64,000 nt of DNA, taken from contig JAEUWY010000005.1 of the NCBI GenBank assembly GCA_022059125.1, positions 6,572,001 to 6,636,000 of the forward strand, given 5' to 3'. This document shows positions 24,138-35,462 of this stretch, piece after piece. Under the pieces are notes generated by a model. It saw only the letters and a program-made list of their open reading frames with translations, had not been told where the DNA came from and did no database searches. A program made the position numbers and the translations under genes. Origin of the DNA: Corynespora cassiicola. Taxonomy: Eukaryota > Ascomycota > Dothideomycetes > Pleosporales > Corynesporascaceae. How positions within the stretch are numbered: position 1 is the stretch's first letter; each line of letters begins with the position of its first letter.

Positions 24138-24180
24138 GAGCGAGCGAGCGAGCGAGCGGGCGGGCGGGGACGGGGACGGG
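24138..24180. repeat. (AGCG)n followed by (GGGC)n and (GACGGG)n runs
   Basis: Adjacent short simple repeats in GC-rich noncoding sequence. Confidence 0.85.
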
Positions 24181-24402
24181 GCGATGCGCGTAGGTTTGCA
24201 GCAACTGCACCTTGGTCGTGCGATCCATCATGCCATTGCTTGATGCGTGCTTTCTTTTTCTCTCATTCGTTTGGTCAATTCCCTTTAGGCACGCCGCGAG
24301 CTGCAGCGTCAGCAGGCTTGCGTCCGAGAGGCCAAAAGTAAAGTGCCATGCACCCAACCCGGTCTACGGTATACGGTCTTGTGCCAGGATGCGAGGGAGA
24401 GA

Positions 24403-24438
24403 GGTAGGTAGGTAGGTAGGTAGGTAGGTCGGTCGGTC
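24403..24438. repeat. (GGTA)n then (GGTC)n microsatellite
   Basis: Six to seven GGTA units pass directly into three GGTC units, a compound microsatellite. Confidence 0.9.
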
Positions 24439-25427
24439 TGCCTCGTACGGTGGCGTGACGTGGAGTATCTCCCGACACCCATGCCGTCGCGGCAACCGCG
24501 GCTCCCGGCCTCCCCTGCCAGCCTATGACACGTCCACCCGCCGGCCGGCCTGCCTTGGGCGCGCCTGGATGCAAATGTAAGGGCCGTCACATCACACTCG
24601 TGCCTGCAGTGACGGGTTTCCAAACTAGGCAACCATAGGCATGAGGATCTGCGGTACGGATGCGCCGTCGTGGGATTCCGGGTCGTCGGTGAGGTGTGAG
24701 GTGTAGCAGCTGAGTACCCGGGTTGGTAGGGCAGGTAGGGATGGGGAGGCATGTGGAGGTGGGATTGGGGTCCGTCCCCGGGGTTTTGATGTTGAGGGCG
24801 TTGGGTTTTGGGGGCCTGGCGATGGATGAGTGGGCCAAAAAAGAAAAGAGCGTGGTGGAAAGGCAAGGTCACGTAGGGCCGGGGGGGCTGCGGATGGAAA
24901 TTACCTGAGACACTTGGAAGGGCTTGGGGTGGGCTCACGCGTTATGTAACATGATGATGGCTATTTTCAATGTTTCTTGGATTTGAATCAATCAATCGTC
25001 GGGGCTTGCTTGGCAGGCTGGGACCTTGTTCCTCCATGCACGTTTTGCTTGCAGATTGCTGGATGCGGTTACGCACGCCTTTTATTTGTGTGATGGAGTC
25101 GTGGACTTTTGTTGCCCTGCAGTGAATCTAGGTGCTCTATTGTTTGGGTCCCCCTAGTTGCATGCCAGCAAGCAAGCAAGCTCAAAGTCGCAGATTGGGG
25201 ATGAGGGCGGTGGGATGAGATGTGACGGAATGACACGGGGACGGACAATGTCGTAGGTTGATCTTCGGATTTGCCCGTGCTTTTTTTTTACTTTGAAGAG
25301 AGTGAGACAGAGATAGAAGGTGCCGAAGATGCCGCCGGCACGCACCGGCTCGAGACCAGATTCGAAGTCGATGTATGTGTGCATGTGGCAGGCGTCATCA
25401 TCCACACACATCTCATGCCACGGCCGA

Positions 25428-27808
25428 CTAGCCCTCAGCCTCGATCTCGTAGCTGTTGGACTTGTGCTTGGGCACAAATTTGAAGCCTTCGTGGGCGGGG
25501 CCAAGGAACATTTCGCTGTGGGGAGCATGGGGTTAGCTCGGATCCTTTACACTCTTGTACCAAAAAACCCGGGGATATTTTACGAAAAACGGGGAACCGT
25601 AATCAAGGTGGTCCAAAGACGAAGAAGAAGAACAAACATACCTAATCTTGATCCAGTCCTTGTAGTTGTCACTACACATCAACGTCTCCAGCTCATTCCT
25701 CCCCTTGAACATGGGCGGTCTGTCCTGAATGTTCGGCGGCAAGTACTCCAACATGCCGATCGGCACATAGCGACACGAAAACGACAGCCACTCGAGCAAG
25801 AACCGCCGCGTCGTCCCGATGCCCATCTCATCCGAGCCCCAGTGCTGGAGCCCAAACTTGGCAAACTTCTCCACGTACGCGAGGCGCTCCGACGCCGACT
25901 TGTCCAGGTACTGGCCGGCGGCAATCTCCTCGAAGAGCCAGGGCTTGATGAGGGCGCCGCGCGCCGCCATGACCGAGTCGACGCCTGCGTCGCGAATGTG
26001 CGCGTAGTAGTCCTCGTGCGAGTAGCAGTCGCCGTTGCCGACAAAGTAGACGTGCCCGCCGTTTGCGACGTCGCGCGCGTCGGGCTCGGCCGCCGTGTCG
26101 GCCACGGCGTCCTGCTCGCGCTTCAGCCGCGCGATCAGCGAAGAGCACGACGCAATGTAGCTCCAGTCCGCGCTGCGCGTGTACCGCTGCTGCTTGCTGC
26201 GGCCGTGCAGCGTGATGGCGGCGATGCCCGCGGCGCCTTTGCCCGTCTCGGTGGCCTCGCGCCCGCCCAGCACGAGCCGGTTGATGAGCTTCTGCGCCGT
26301 GGGCTCGTTGTCCTTTGTGCCCGTGCGGATCTTGACCGTGATGGGCGTCTCGTTGGACACGTAGTTCATGCCGCGCAGGATGCTCTCGAGCTTGCTGGGG
26401 CTGTCCATGAGGCTGGCGCCGCAGCCCTTCTCGTTGACCAGGTCGATGGGGCAGCCGCAGTTGAGGTCGATGGCGCGCACCTGGGGGCACAGGGCTGTGA
26501 TGACTTCGACCGTCTTGGTCGCGAGCCAGGGCTTGTTGGCCGCGATCTGGACGCCAAACTTGAGGTCGCGCGAGTTGTCATAGCCCTGGACCACCGTGTT
26601 CTTGCTCTCGAACTTGGGCGAGGCCGTCTCGGATTCGTGGGCCTTCATCAGGGCCCATTCGCTCTTCTCGCCTTGGATGAGGGGGAGGCCCATGGCCATT
26701 TCGGACCACGTCACTTGGGCTCCCAGCTCTACGCAGAGACGGCGGAAGGGGACGTTGCCCTGGGTGGTGAGGGGGGCGAGGACTGGAGTCTCGGGGCCAT
26801 AGTAGAGCCTACGCTTCTCCGAGGGCTTGAAAGGAGGCTCGACATATTGGGCGCGGTTGTCCTCCTTTTCTTCCTTCTCTTCCTTGGCCTCGTCGTTGTC
26901 GTCGCCGCGCTTCGGCTTGTTGTCAAAATGCTGGCGCTCGGCGTCCCGGTTGGCATTGATCCACTGGATATAGGCATCCGACTTTGGCGTCTTGGTCCGC
27001 TTCCTGGAGAGATTGATCTTGTCCTCCTTGGACACGGCATTGACGATTCCGACTTCAGTCTCGACCTCGTCTGCACTGGCAGCCTTGGACTTGCGCTCGG
27101 CATCCTCGAGTAGCACAAGCTCTTTCCTGCCATCCTCCGTCTCCCGCTCTTCCGAGTGGCTCGAATGGAAGCGGCACTTCCAGCCCAGATTGCAGAATCC
27201 GCGAGCCTCGTAGACGGGGCAAACGCCGTTGAAGGTGGAGAGATCCTCGCGTCTGCCTTCCTTGAGGTACTTGCGGAGGTCGTGCTCCAACCTGCACTTG
27301 TCGCCAAAGGGGCAGTCCTTGGGCGAGAATTCGTTGCTGGTGGCGCGAGAGTTGCAGAGTCGGAGCTTGTCGTGCGAGAAGCCAAAGGTACGGCCCGTGT
27401 TCTGGCCCTTTTGCTTCTGCTTCTTGTTCTTCTTGCCTCCCTTTCCGCCATCACGTGAGTCCTCCTTTTGATAACGGCCGTCTGCAGCCTCCGCCGCATC
27501 GTCTACTTCAACACCACGCTTCTCCTGCTGGACCTTGCCGCCATTGGGATGGATGAGAAACCTGCAAGGTCAGTGCCTGCATGGGAAAGGATTGGGCGGA
27601 TCCACGCCACTGACTCTGCTTTGATGGGCGCAACGCCCTTTACTCGCTTTAGCGCACTTCCTTGGTTTTCAGCATCTTCATCTTGCGACCTTACGCGTTT
27701 CTGAGGACTCAACGGTGCTGCCGGCACGCTCTCTTGGTTCGCGCTCGCCGACGGCTGGTCAGCAGCAGGCGCATCCAACTTGACCTGGGGGTTCTCCGAG
27801 TCCGCCAT
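25428..27808 (-). CDS. dus3: tRNA-dihydrouridine(47) synthase [NAD(P)(+)], Dus3
   Basis: Exons 27808-27615, 27561-25642 and 25515-25428 give 733 aa. The start is [10 protein letters not shown]; the frame upstream has only a GTG. Intron 1 (53 bp, donor GTCAGT) joins [16 protein letters not shown]. Intron 2 (126 bp, donor GTATGT) joins [14 protein letters not shown]. Two CCCH zinc fingers ([13 protein letters not shown] and [18 protein letters not shown]) precede the FMN-dependent TIM barrel. The active-site loop is [20 protein letters not shown] with the catalytic Cys of the GCP motif. [31 protein letters not shown] and [14 protein letters not shown] are the phosphate- and flavin-binding strands. 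The C-terminus [18 protein letters not shown] is typical of the family. It reduces U47 in the variable loop of cytoplasmic tRNAs. All key residues are present, so it is presumably functional. Confidence 0.95.
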
Positions 27809-28214
27809 AATGATTTTGCCAAACTGCAAAATTGCCACTATTGGATGTGGGGGAGAGAGGTTGAGCTATCAGACTGAGAGACATGAAGTTTTCTCTGCCC
27901 GCACTCTTTGGGAAGTGGGAGACTAGTACTAATACGGACTAGACCGGCGCCACATAAGCGGCTGCACTGAGGTGACGTATTTTGGCCAGAGCTAGGCACT
28001 CGCAGCTTTCTGCCCACATCGCGTCCACCTCCCTTTCACTCTTCCACCACCCAGTACCGACGCCAGAAACCCGCATATACCGTGTCTACCTCTTCTCTCA
28101 CGCTTTGAAGCGACGCTGCGATCCGCCTGCAGTCCGCTCCATCCGCATCTACCCCCGACCCCACCCGTAAACAAACTGCTCAACCGGCCCTGAGCTTCCG
28201 GCCACGTAGCCAAC
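27809..28214. promoter_or_regulatory. Divergent promoter region, dus3 / BAP31-like
   Basis: A 406-bp gap between the two start codons that must carry both promoters. No TATA box stands out. CT-rich stretches precede the BAP31-like ATG. Confidence 0.6.
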
Positions 28215-29099
28215 ATGACGCTCTACTACAGTCTTGTGAGTGCCTGCCCTATTCGATGAGCATCACGATGAGAAGCCGCGCTTATGCCTGGCGTTTGGCT
28301 GTCTCAATGACTCCAGGCATCTCTCCTGCGCTGCCCACCCCATTTGTACCATGTGGCCCACTTGCTTACTCTTGTTTGTTCTACAGGTATTCCTCCTCTT
28401 GGTGCTGGAGATGGTCATCTTCTGTGCCTTGATTGTCCCCCTGCCCTTTACATGGCGCCGCAAGCTGTTCACTTTCATCTCGGAAAGTCCGATAGTCGCC
28501 AAGTTACAATATGGAATGAAGGTATAGGCTCCAAGTGCTTAAGAGAGGGGCCTTTCTTAACCAGACAATCAGATTACCTTCATCTTCATTCTGATTCTGT
28601 TCATTGACAGCGTCAACCGCGTTTACCGCGTCCAAGTTGAGCTTTCGGCCTTCTCCAAGACCGAGGCACGCGGCGGGTACGTTTGGTTGCCAATTGGAAC
28701 GTTGGATAAATACTAAGCAAATACAGAGCTGCCGTCATGGGCGGATCCGAGCGCATGGAGGTACAGGCCCGCAAGTTCTACTCGCAGCGCAACATGTACC
28801 TTTGCGGTTTCACCCTCTTCCTCTCCCTCATCCTGAACCGCACCTACGTCATGATCCTCGACGTTCTCCGCCTGGAGGAGGAGGTCAAGTCCCTCAAGGG
28901 TGACCCCAAGGCCCAGAAGGGTTCCTCCCTCCAGAACGCCGGCAGCGCCGGTGAGATTGGTGCCTTGAAGAAGGAGCTCGAGGCCAAGGACCGTGACATG
29001 GAGAACTTGAAGAAGCAGGTTGAGAGCATGCAGAAGGAGTACAACCGCATGGGTGACCAGGTCTCCGGCTCGAGCGCTACCCCCAAGAAGGGTCAGTAG
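28215..29099 (+). CDS. BAP31/Yet-family ER transmembrane protein
   Basis: Four exons, 28215-28235, 28387-28521, 28573-28676 and 28727-29099, give 210 aa. The first exon is only 21 nt (MTLYYSL). The introns are 151, 51 and 50 bp; the second has a weak donor (GTATAG). The architecture is the standard one for BAP31/Yet1-Yet3: an N-terminal helix (VFLLLVLEMVIFCALIVPLP), a second helix (ITFIFILILFIDSVNRVYR), a third (MYLCGFTLFLSLILNRTYVM), then a cytosolic coiled coil (ALKKELEAKDRDMENLKKQV). The C-terminus ends PKKGQ; it lacks a perfect KKXX signal but is lysine-rich. The family acts in the ER membrane as a cargo or export and quality-control factor. Intron positions rest on protein continuity; confidence is high. 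Confidence 0.93.
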
Positions 29100-29761
29100 G
29101 CGTAGAGCCTGCGATGAGCTCGAGCGGGCACGGTGTACACCCTTGCTGGCAGCGCTGACAAGATCAAGTACATGCAGCAGCTGCCACGCTCAGACTCAAC
29201 TATACTAGGAGACGTAGGACTTGATATAGGTCTGGCAAGAGAGAATTGACGAGACGGCGATGGTCCATGAATGCAGAGGTATTGATTGTGTCATTTAATA
29301 TCTTGGGCACCATAGCGAGGGCAAAGCTGGAGTTTCAGAGAAAATAGTTACGGAATTCATTGCCAAAAACGATTGTGCTTGTGTTCATCTTTCATATTTC
29401 AATGCAGTCCCTCTGGTTGACCGGTTTTTATCGGAAAGTCAGGCTCAGCGTATGTTACCACCTGCAATCACGCCATTGTAGCCGTTTGCAGTTGACCGTC
29501 ATATTTTAAGTCGAGACGGGGGTATCACTTTGATAGAGTTTGACGCGTCTTGGTCCCTGGGCTCTGGATGCACATGCTAGTCTGCCCCATCAATTGAGCA
29601 CTCTTACCGAGGGTCCCGTTCGAGCTGATCTTCTAAGCACCGTTCACCTAAACAACACGAACAGTCAACATATTGCGTCTGGTGTGCCTTGCGTTGAAAG
29701 CTGCTCAATTAGGTGCGATCGAACTCACCCCGATCACTAGTCCTTCCTTCCTGCAGCCGAG
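29100..29761. other. Intergenic region
   Basis: 3' flank of the BAP31-like gene and promoter of the amidase, both on the plus strand. No gene, tRNA or repeat recognised. Confidence 0.65.
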
Positions 29762-31664
29762 ATGACGAGCGACGGCCATGGCGCCCCGGCAGGGTTCATC
29801 AACTATCCCACCCCCAAAGCTCACGAGATTCCCTATGTAGCTCCACCGACACCCAAGAACCCCGTCATCAGGGGCACGACGCTACAATACCTCGCTGCAG
29901 TGTAAGTTGCCGCCCACGCTTAGCTTGCGAAGCTCACAATGGCAGTGCGACCACGGTCCCCTTCATCCCGACCATCCTCTATAATAACGCCGGCTTCAAT
30001 TCGCTCCGTGGCAAGAGGGAGCTCGACAACATCGAGGTGCGCCATGATCCCACCGTGATCAAGGTCGCGTCGCCCAGCGATGAAGCTGTGGCCAGCTACA
30101 CGAACGTGTCGAGTCTGCGCGTCCAGCCCAAAGACACCAACGGCCGCTTCTACACCGTCGCAGACTTCCACGATGCCTACAAGAGCGGTGCATTCACGCC
30201 CACGGACGTTGTCGAAGCCCTGCTTCCTCTTGTTCGTAGGGATGTCGAGAGCAGGGCCCCCCATTCTACCGCCTTCACAGAGAGCAAGGCCGAGCTGGTC
30301 AGGGCCGCGGGCGAGGCCTCCACGAAGCGCTGGCGGGAAGGCAAACCCCTGGGTATACTCGACGGAGTGCCATTCGCTGTCAAGGATGAGATGGACGTCA
30401 AGGGGTACAAGAGATATATCGGGACCACGCGTGACTACACGAATGGCAACGAGGTCGAGACAAGCTGGTGCGCTAAGAAGCTTGAAGAAGAAGGAGCCGT
30501 GATGATGGGAAAGCTTAGCATGCACGAGCTTGGGATGGGTACGCTGCTCCCCCTTTGCGCGTTCTACCAGACGACGTGTCACATATGAGGCCGAAGCTAA
30601 AACGCTCAGATACAACCAACAACAACCCGAACTGGGGTACCCCCCGTAACCCGTACAACGAGCAGTACTACACGGGCGGTTCTTCGGGCGGAGCAGCTTA
30701 TGCAGTCGCATCGGGCCTCATTCCTTTCGCCATTGGGTCAGACGGTGGAGGCTCCATCCGGATTCCAAGTAATTACTGCGGTCTTTTCGGCCTGAAGCCC
30801 TCGCATGGACGCGTTTCCGTCGCCCCTCTCATTAAGAGTGCGACGACTACGGTCGTTCAAGGCCCGCTGGCAGGAAGCATGGCAGACCTAGAAGTGTCCT
30901 ACCGTGTCCTTGCCCAGCCTGACCCCTCTCATCACAATTCGGGCGCATTCGCACCTCCCAGACCGCACGCTGGCCCTAGGAACAAGATTATCGGCATCTG
31001 CAAGCCATGGTTCGATCGCGCAGACCCGCCGGTTCAGGAGGCCTGTCACTCTGCGATCAAGTACCTGACGTCTGAATTGGGGTACCAGGTCATAGACATC
31101 ACGCTGCCCCTCCTGCGCGAAGGCCAGATGGCGCACGCCATGACCATCCTCAACGAGGGCCTCACCGCCACTCCGGATTTTTCCCATCTTACGGCGCCTA
31201 ACAAAATCCTCATGAAGGTCGCGCAGCAGACGCCCGCTAGTGACTACTTGCTGGCGCAGCGCGTCCGGCATGTCCAGATGCAGCACCTTGCCCACCTCTT
31301 TAGGACCCACCCGGGCCTCATAATCGTGACCCCCACCACGCCCAATGTGGGCTGGCCCATTGTCGAGGGGGATCTCTCGCATGGAGTTAGCGACGGCAAC
31401 ACGCAAATTCGCAACATGGAGTACGTGTGGCTGGCCAATTTTACCGGCGTCCCGTGTATTCAGTTTCCCGTCGGGTACGGCGAGCCCGCCAAGGGCAAGG
31501 GCAAGGTGCCCATTGGCTTGAGCGGTCACGGCGAGTGGGGAAGTGAGGATGCACTGATTGAATTTGGGTATGATGGTGAGAAATGGCTCAATGAGGGTAG
31601 GACGGAGGGCAGGCTCAGGCCTCAGAATTGGGTCGATATCATGGGCACTGTTGCCAAAGCGTGA
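29762..31664 (+). CDS. Amidase (amidase-signature family)
   Basis: Exons 29762-29901, 29946-30538 and 30610-31664 give 595 aa. Intron 1 is only 44 bp (GTAAGT) and intron 2 is 71 bp (donor GTACGC, acceptor CAG). The joins restore LQYLAAV/ATTVPFIP and HELGM/DTTNNNPNWGTPRNP. The Ser-cisSer-Lys machinery is visible: catalytic Lys in PFAVKDEMDVKGY, the Gly/Ser-rich signature YYTGGSSGGAAYAV, and GSDGGGSIRIPSNYCGLFG. The length fits fungal amidases, which are often misnamed glutamyl-tRNA amidotransferase subunit A. The substrate (fatty amide, urea derivative or other) cannot be told. There are no partner GatB/GatC genes nearby and no signal peptide, so a cytosolic stand-alone hydrolase is likely. 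Confidence 0.9.
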
Positions 31665-32283
31665 AAGAGGTGGATTTAGAGGTTGGAGGTTCCTATAGCT
31701 TGCATGGAAATCCCACTACCTAGGCTAGATATGGCAACTGACGAGCCGCAAGTGTGAGATCGTGGACTCTTTGTGCCTAACAGGCCCGCGATCGACGTGC
31801 ATTCCCCCCTCCCAACTCAGATATCTAGCGCTTTTTTTTATACCGGCCACTTAAGGGTCTGTTGGCTCCACAATCAACTCTCCCAGTTTGAAAAGGCTGT
31901 GTCGCACTAAACGACCAAGGCAGACGGAAGGCTGTACCTTCGGCCTCCGCCCTAAAACTCGACGGAAAGTATCAGCACAAAACGGCCACTTGGCTCTCAC
32001 GCGCCGTCCATATAGAGCGAGCCTAACCCCGTCTGGACGTCGAAGCAAAAAGCAATCGCTCAAAGAAATTAACAAGCCAAGAAGGCGGCCATGCGGCCAA
32101 CTACACCGCGTTCGGTAGCAAACGGAGCAATTCATGTACCTAGCAGTAAAAAGCCAGAGACATATACGAAGATCCCAACACATAGCCTGGGTCCAGCCCA
32201 AAGCACAAATCGCCCTCCCTAGCCCTGTGACCCCCATCTATACCAAAATGCAAGAAAGCAACACAGAAAAAAGGGGGCCCCAA
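31665..32283. other. Convergent 3' intergenic region
   Basis: Between the amidase and APH-kinase stop codons. A 128-codon minus-strand frame (32237-31851) has no recognisable product and weak codon bias. Nothing else is supported. Confidence 0.6.
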
Positions 32284-35202
32284 CTATCCCCCAACCACCT
32301 CCAACGGCCTCAAAATCTCTTCTAGGCCTTGCACCAGCAACCCCTCATCCACCGCTCCCCTGCCCCCCGTCAAATCCCCCACCGCAAGACAAATCCCCAC
32401 AGCATCCCCTGCGGGAAAGATTTCTGTCAAGATGCGCACAACGACTTCATCAAGGGCCTGGCTGTACCTGTGAGCCTGCGGGAAGAGCGCATTGTGCAGC
32501 GCGTTGGTGACGGGCGAGCGGAACGTGTGCTGTGCATCTGGGGTGTGGGGGTACAGCGCGGTGGCATAGAAGAGGCGGGTTTCGTTGGAGGTTGCAATCT
32601 CGGAAGGGTCGGGGCGCGGGATGGTCCAGTCTAGAGGGAGTGGTGAGTTGGGGTTTGGGAGGAGAGGGGGGGGGAAAGGGAGGAGGGCATGTACCCTGGC
32701 GCATGAATAGCGGGACGGAGGCGTAGCCTACGGCGCGGGGGACGATGCAGGTGCCCTCCCAGTCTGGGAAATGGTTATTGTACGTGTACGGTTAAATGAT
32801 GGACCTAGGGAGGAGAACATACCGATGATTCCTGTGACCTCGCCCGTTGCTGGGTCACACATTATGTTTTGCAAATTAAAATCAGGGTGGTTCAGCACGA
32901 AAGATTCTGCGCCCTCTGCAATCTTGAAGATATCGGACTGATCATGATGGAGCGGCGAGGGTGGGCTTGGAGATCGTGACGAGAGCTTCTCGGAATACGT
33001 GCAGCGCAAAGGACTTCGAGGAGGGCTTGGGGTTCGGATAGGCGAGCGCTCGCGGTTTGAACGTGGACTCGTGTTAGCACATTCATCTTCTCGTGATGGA
33101 GATCGAGAGCGAGAGCGAGAGCGTCGAGATGAGCTGCGGACTGACAAGTTCTGTGAACGATGACTGGGTGACTTGGAGTGTTGAGACCTGGACCTTGTAC
33201 TGGTATGCTGATTGTCTAGATCTCTGCTAGAAGCGGGACGCTGTGAGCGCTGCTGAGCGTGCTGTGAGAGGTCAAAGTCTTCCTCTTCAGTCTGCCGAGG
33301 AATAGAAAGAGATCCAGGGCCCTGTGAGGCATATTGAGATCCATGACTGCTTGTGTTTTCAGCGGCAACAATAGAGGCATTCATCGGCTCCATGCCCAGG
33401 AGGATCTCCACAATCCGATTGATGCCGGTAATGATGGCATGTTGTTCAGAGTTCAAAGCATCCGTATTGATGAACTTTTGGTTGTGAAGACCATCGACGT
33501 AAAAGTCGGCTGCTGTTTCGTATGTCATCCATTCTTTTATGATATATCGGTCTTCCTTGTCCATAAAAATAGTGGCGAATGGGCTGATCGTCAAATCGTC
33601 ATCTTCGCCCGGCATAAGCCTTCCAATCTTGTTGAATCTGAGCTCCTTCAGGTGCGATATCCTATGCGCGAGAGATTTAAGGAAAACCTCTTTCCTGGCC
33701 GTTGAGGCGTCTTCATCGGCGAGGTAGTAGACTCCTCCTTTCTCGGAAACCAAGTTCTGCCAGATGTGATAGGCTGGAATACCGTTGACTTTCTCCATGA
33801 CGATGTAAGGATGTCCAATTTCGTTCTCTGTGCCAGCGTCATACCCGAATACTTTGGGTATGGGGAACTTGTCGCCCAGGCGCTGGTGAATTAGCTCCAT
33901 CGTCTCGGCCTCTGAACGGAGAACGTCTGCTCTCTTCTTGTCCCAGTACTGTCCGGCAATGCTGGGCATCTTCACAGCGAAGGTCTTGTTATTGCATTTA
34001 ACGAACCTGACGAAGTTGAAAGATCCGGCTGCCTTACCAACAACGGATATTTCAGCCGCATCTTCTGACGTGAGATCCAGGACAGTCCGAATAAGAGCGA
34101 CAAACTGGGCCTTGGGAATGCGCTCGGCCAAGTAGGAAGAGTCTCTGAATTCTTCAACCATAGGTGAATGCTCCGGGTCATTACCATCGCCGGCACTGGC
34201 TTCTTCATTGACATGGGCTTGGATGTTGATTTCTGTATGCGAAGCTTGAGCAGAGAGAGGTGAAGATGCCACTCCGACTGATAGTTCAGGGGTATGAGCG
34301 ACCGATGAATGAGCTTCCAGAGGGGAATCCTCCGGATTGGATACCCCTAGAATTGACACGCCGGGAGCTGATGCGGACGGAGTGACAGCTAGAGTCGGTG
34401 CGCCAGTGGAAGTCGATGTTTTCGGGAATACAGTTGGCAAGGAGACGGCAGGAGTAGGAGCGTTGGTATTCGCGTCGAGAGATGAGGAGGCGGAGATAGA
34501 AGAGTATACAAAACCGTATCCTGCCGGTTGGACTTTGTCCTGGACTACGGCATCTGCCTTAGGTATCGATATGGGAGCCATATGGTGCTCGGGTGTAATT
34601 TCGTGGTTCTTACTCTCTATAAGTCCACTGCTTGTTTTGGGAGCTTCTATGAATATAAAACTCGAGCTGGAATTGCTGAGAGGCGAGTCCTGGGCAAAAG
34701 TCGATGATGGAATGAGACGTAGCTGTGGCTGATAATGCTCTGGAGAATAAATTCCCAGCTGATGAACCTCGGAAGTCAGATCGCGTACTTCGTACTTGTA
34801 GTTCCCTGCGAAACCATCTTTCAAGCATTTGTGGAAATTTATTAGTTTTTTGGCTCGACCGGTTATATGTGATTCAAGGCCTGTTGCGGGTTTTGCAACG
34901 ATGAGATCTGCAAAGTCGCCAAGTTTCCCGGTGAGACTGCCCAGCAGACCCCTGAGTGACTTTGACTTTGTTGCCTGCCGTCGCAAGATCTTCGCTGAGC
35001 CGGGCTTTTGAGGTTTGTCTGCCTTGGCTCCGATATGGGAATCGGGCTTATGGACTAGCTGTGGGACTTGATTCCACGAGTGGTGCTCTTCTGACGGTGA
35101 ATTCGTTGCGCTGTCTGGATTGCTCTTGAACCCTGCGCCTGTAGTATCGACTTTGCTTGTCTTGGCTGTGTTGAGACTGGTGTCTTGCGTGAGCTTAGCC
35201 AT
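32284..35202 (-). CDS. Aminoglycoside-phosphotransferase-fold (APH) kinase with long N-terminus and internal RS-rich insert
   Basis: Exons 35202-32823, 32763-32695 and 32630-32284 give 931 aa. The introns are 59 bp (donor GTATGT) and 64 bp (donor GTACAT) and join GIIDWEGT and FMRQDWTIP. The first ATG is at 35202; the longer open frame begins with GTG. Residues 1 to about 380 are low-complexity Ser/Thr/Pro sequence. The kinase N-lobe starts near residue 385 (VVGKAAGSFNFVRFV, TFAVKMPS with the ATP Lys, PYIVMEKVNGIPAYHIW). A Ser/Arg-rich insert of about 65 residues (around 667-734: RRSRSRSRSPSRE, SPPRSPLR) follows the lobe linker. The catalytic loop is NHPDFNLQNIMCD and the metal site is GIIDWE. 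The family phosphorylates small molecules or, rarely, proteins; the substrate is unknown. It shares the GIIDWE...PLF.R.DW layout with the kinase at 40.5 kb. Confidence 0.86.
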
Positions 35203-35462
35203 TGTAATCAATTGGAAGTCGGTACTGTCAAACGAAGTGGCTTGGTACGTGCAAGTTGACAGCGAGGAGGTTTGTTTCGACGACTGTACGAGGGGGAGGG
35301 TGGAGAAAAGGCAGTGGGGGTTGGGGCGGCGAAGGAGTGTTTGGAAGGTCACCGCGACTGTGTACGAAGTGAGTGGGATGGGTTGGGCGGGATCACCGTT
35401 TGTCACGCTTGGCACGTCGTTCCTCTATAACCTCCATGGCACAATAAGAGGATTTATTACAT

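Larger units (their letters stand above)
17748..25427. other. 7.7-kb gene-free region upstream of the Sfp1-like gene
   Basis: Probable promoter and 5' leader of the Sfp1-like gene next to 17.75 kb (minus strand CT-rich), then GC-rich low-complexity sequence to about 20.7 kb, about 3 kb of roughly 50 per cent GC sequence (20.7-23.7 kb) with only short frames on both strands, and repeat-rich DNA to 24.5 kb. No recognised protein, tRNA or rRNA. The 3' flank of Dus3 is at the right end. A long noncoding transcript or distal control region is possible but not shown. Confidence 0.55.

Noticed and set aside
31851..32237. 128-codon minus-strand frame between the amidase and the APH kinase
   Set aside because: Lies in convergent 3' flanks, no family match, no codon bias. 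It could be part of an unrecognised repeat, but I see no target duplication.
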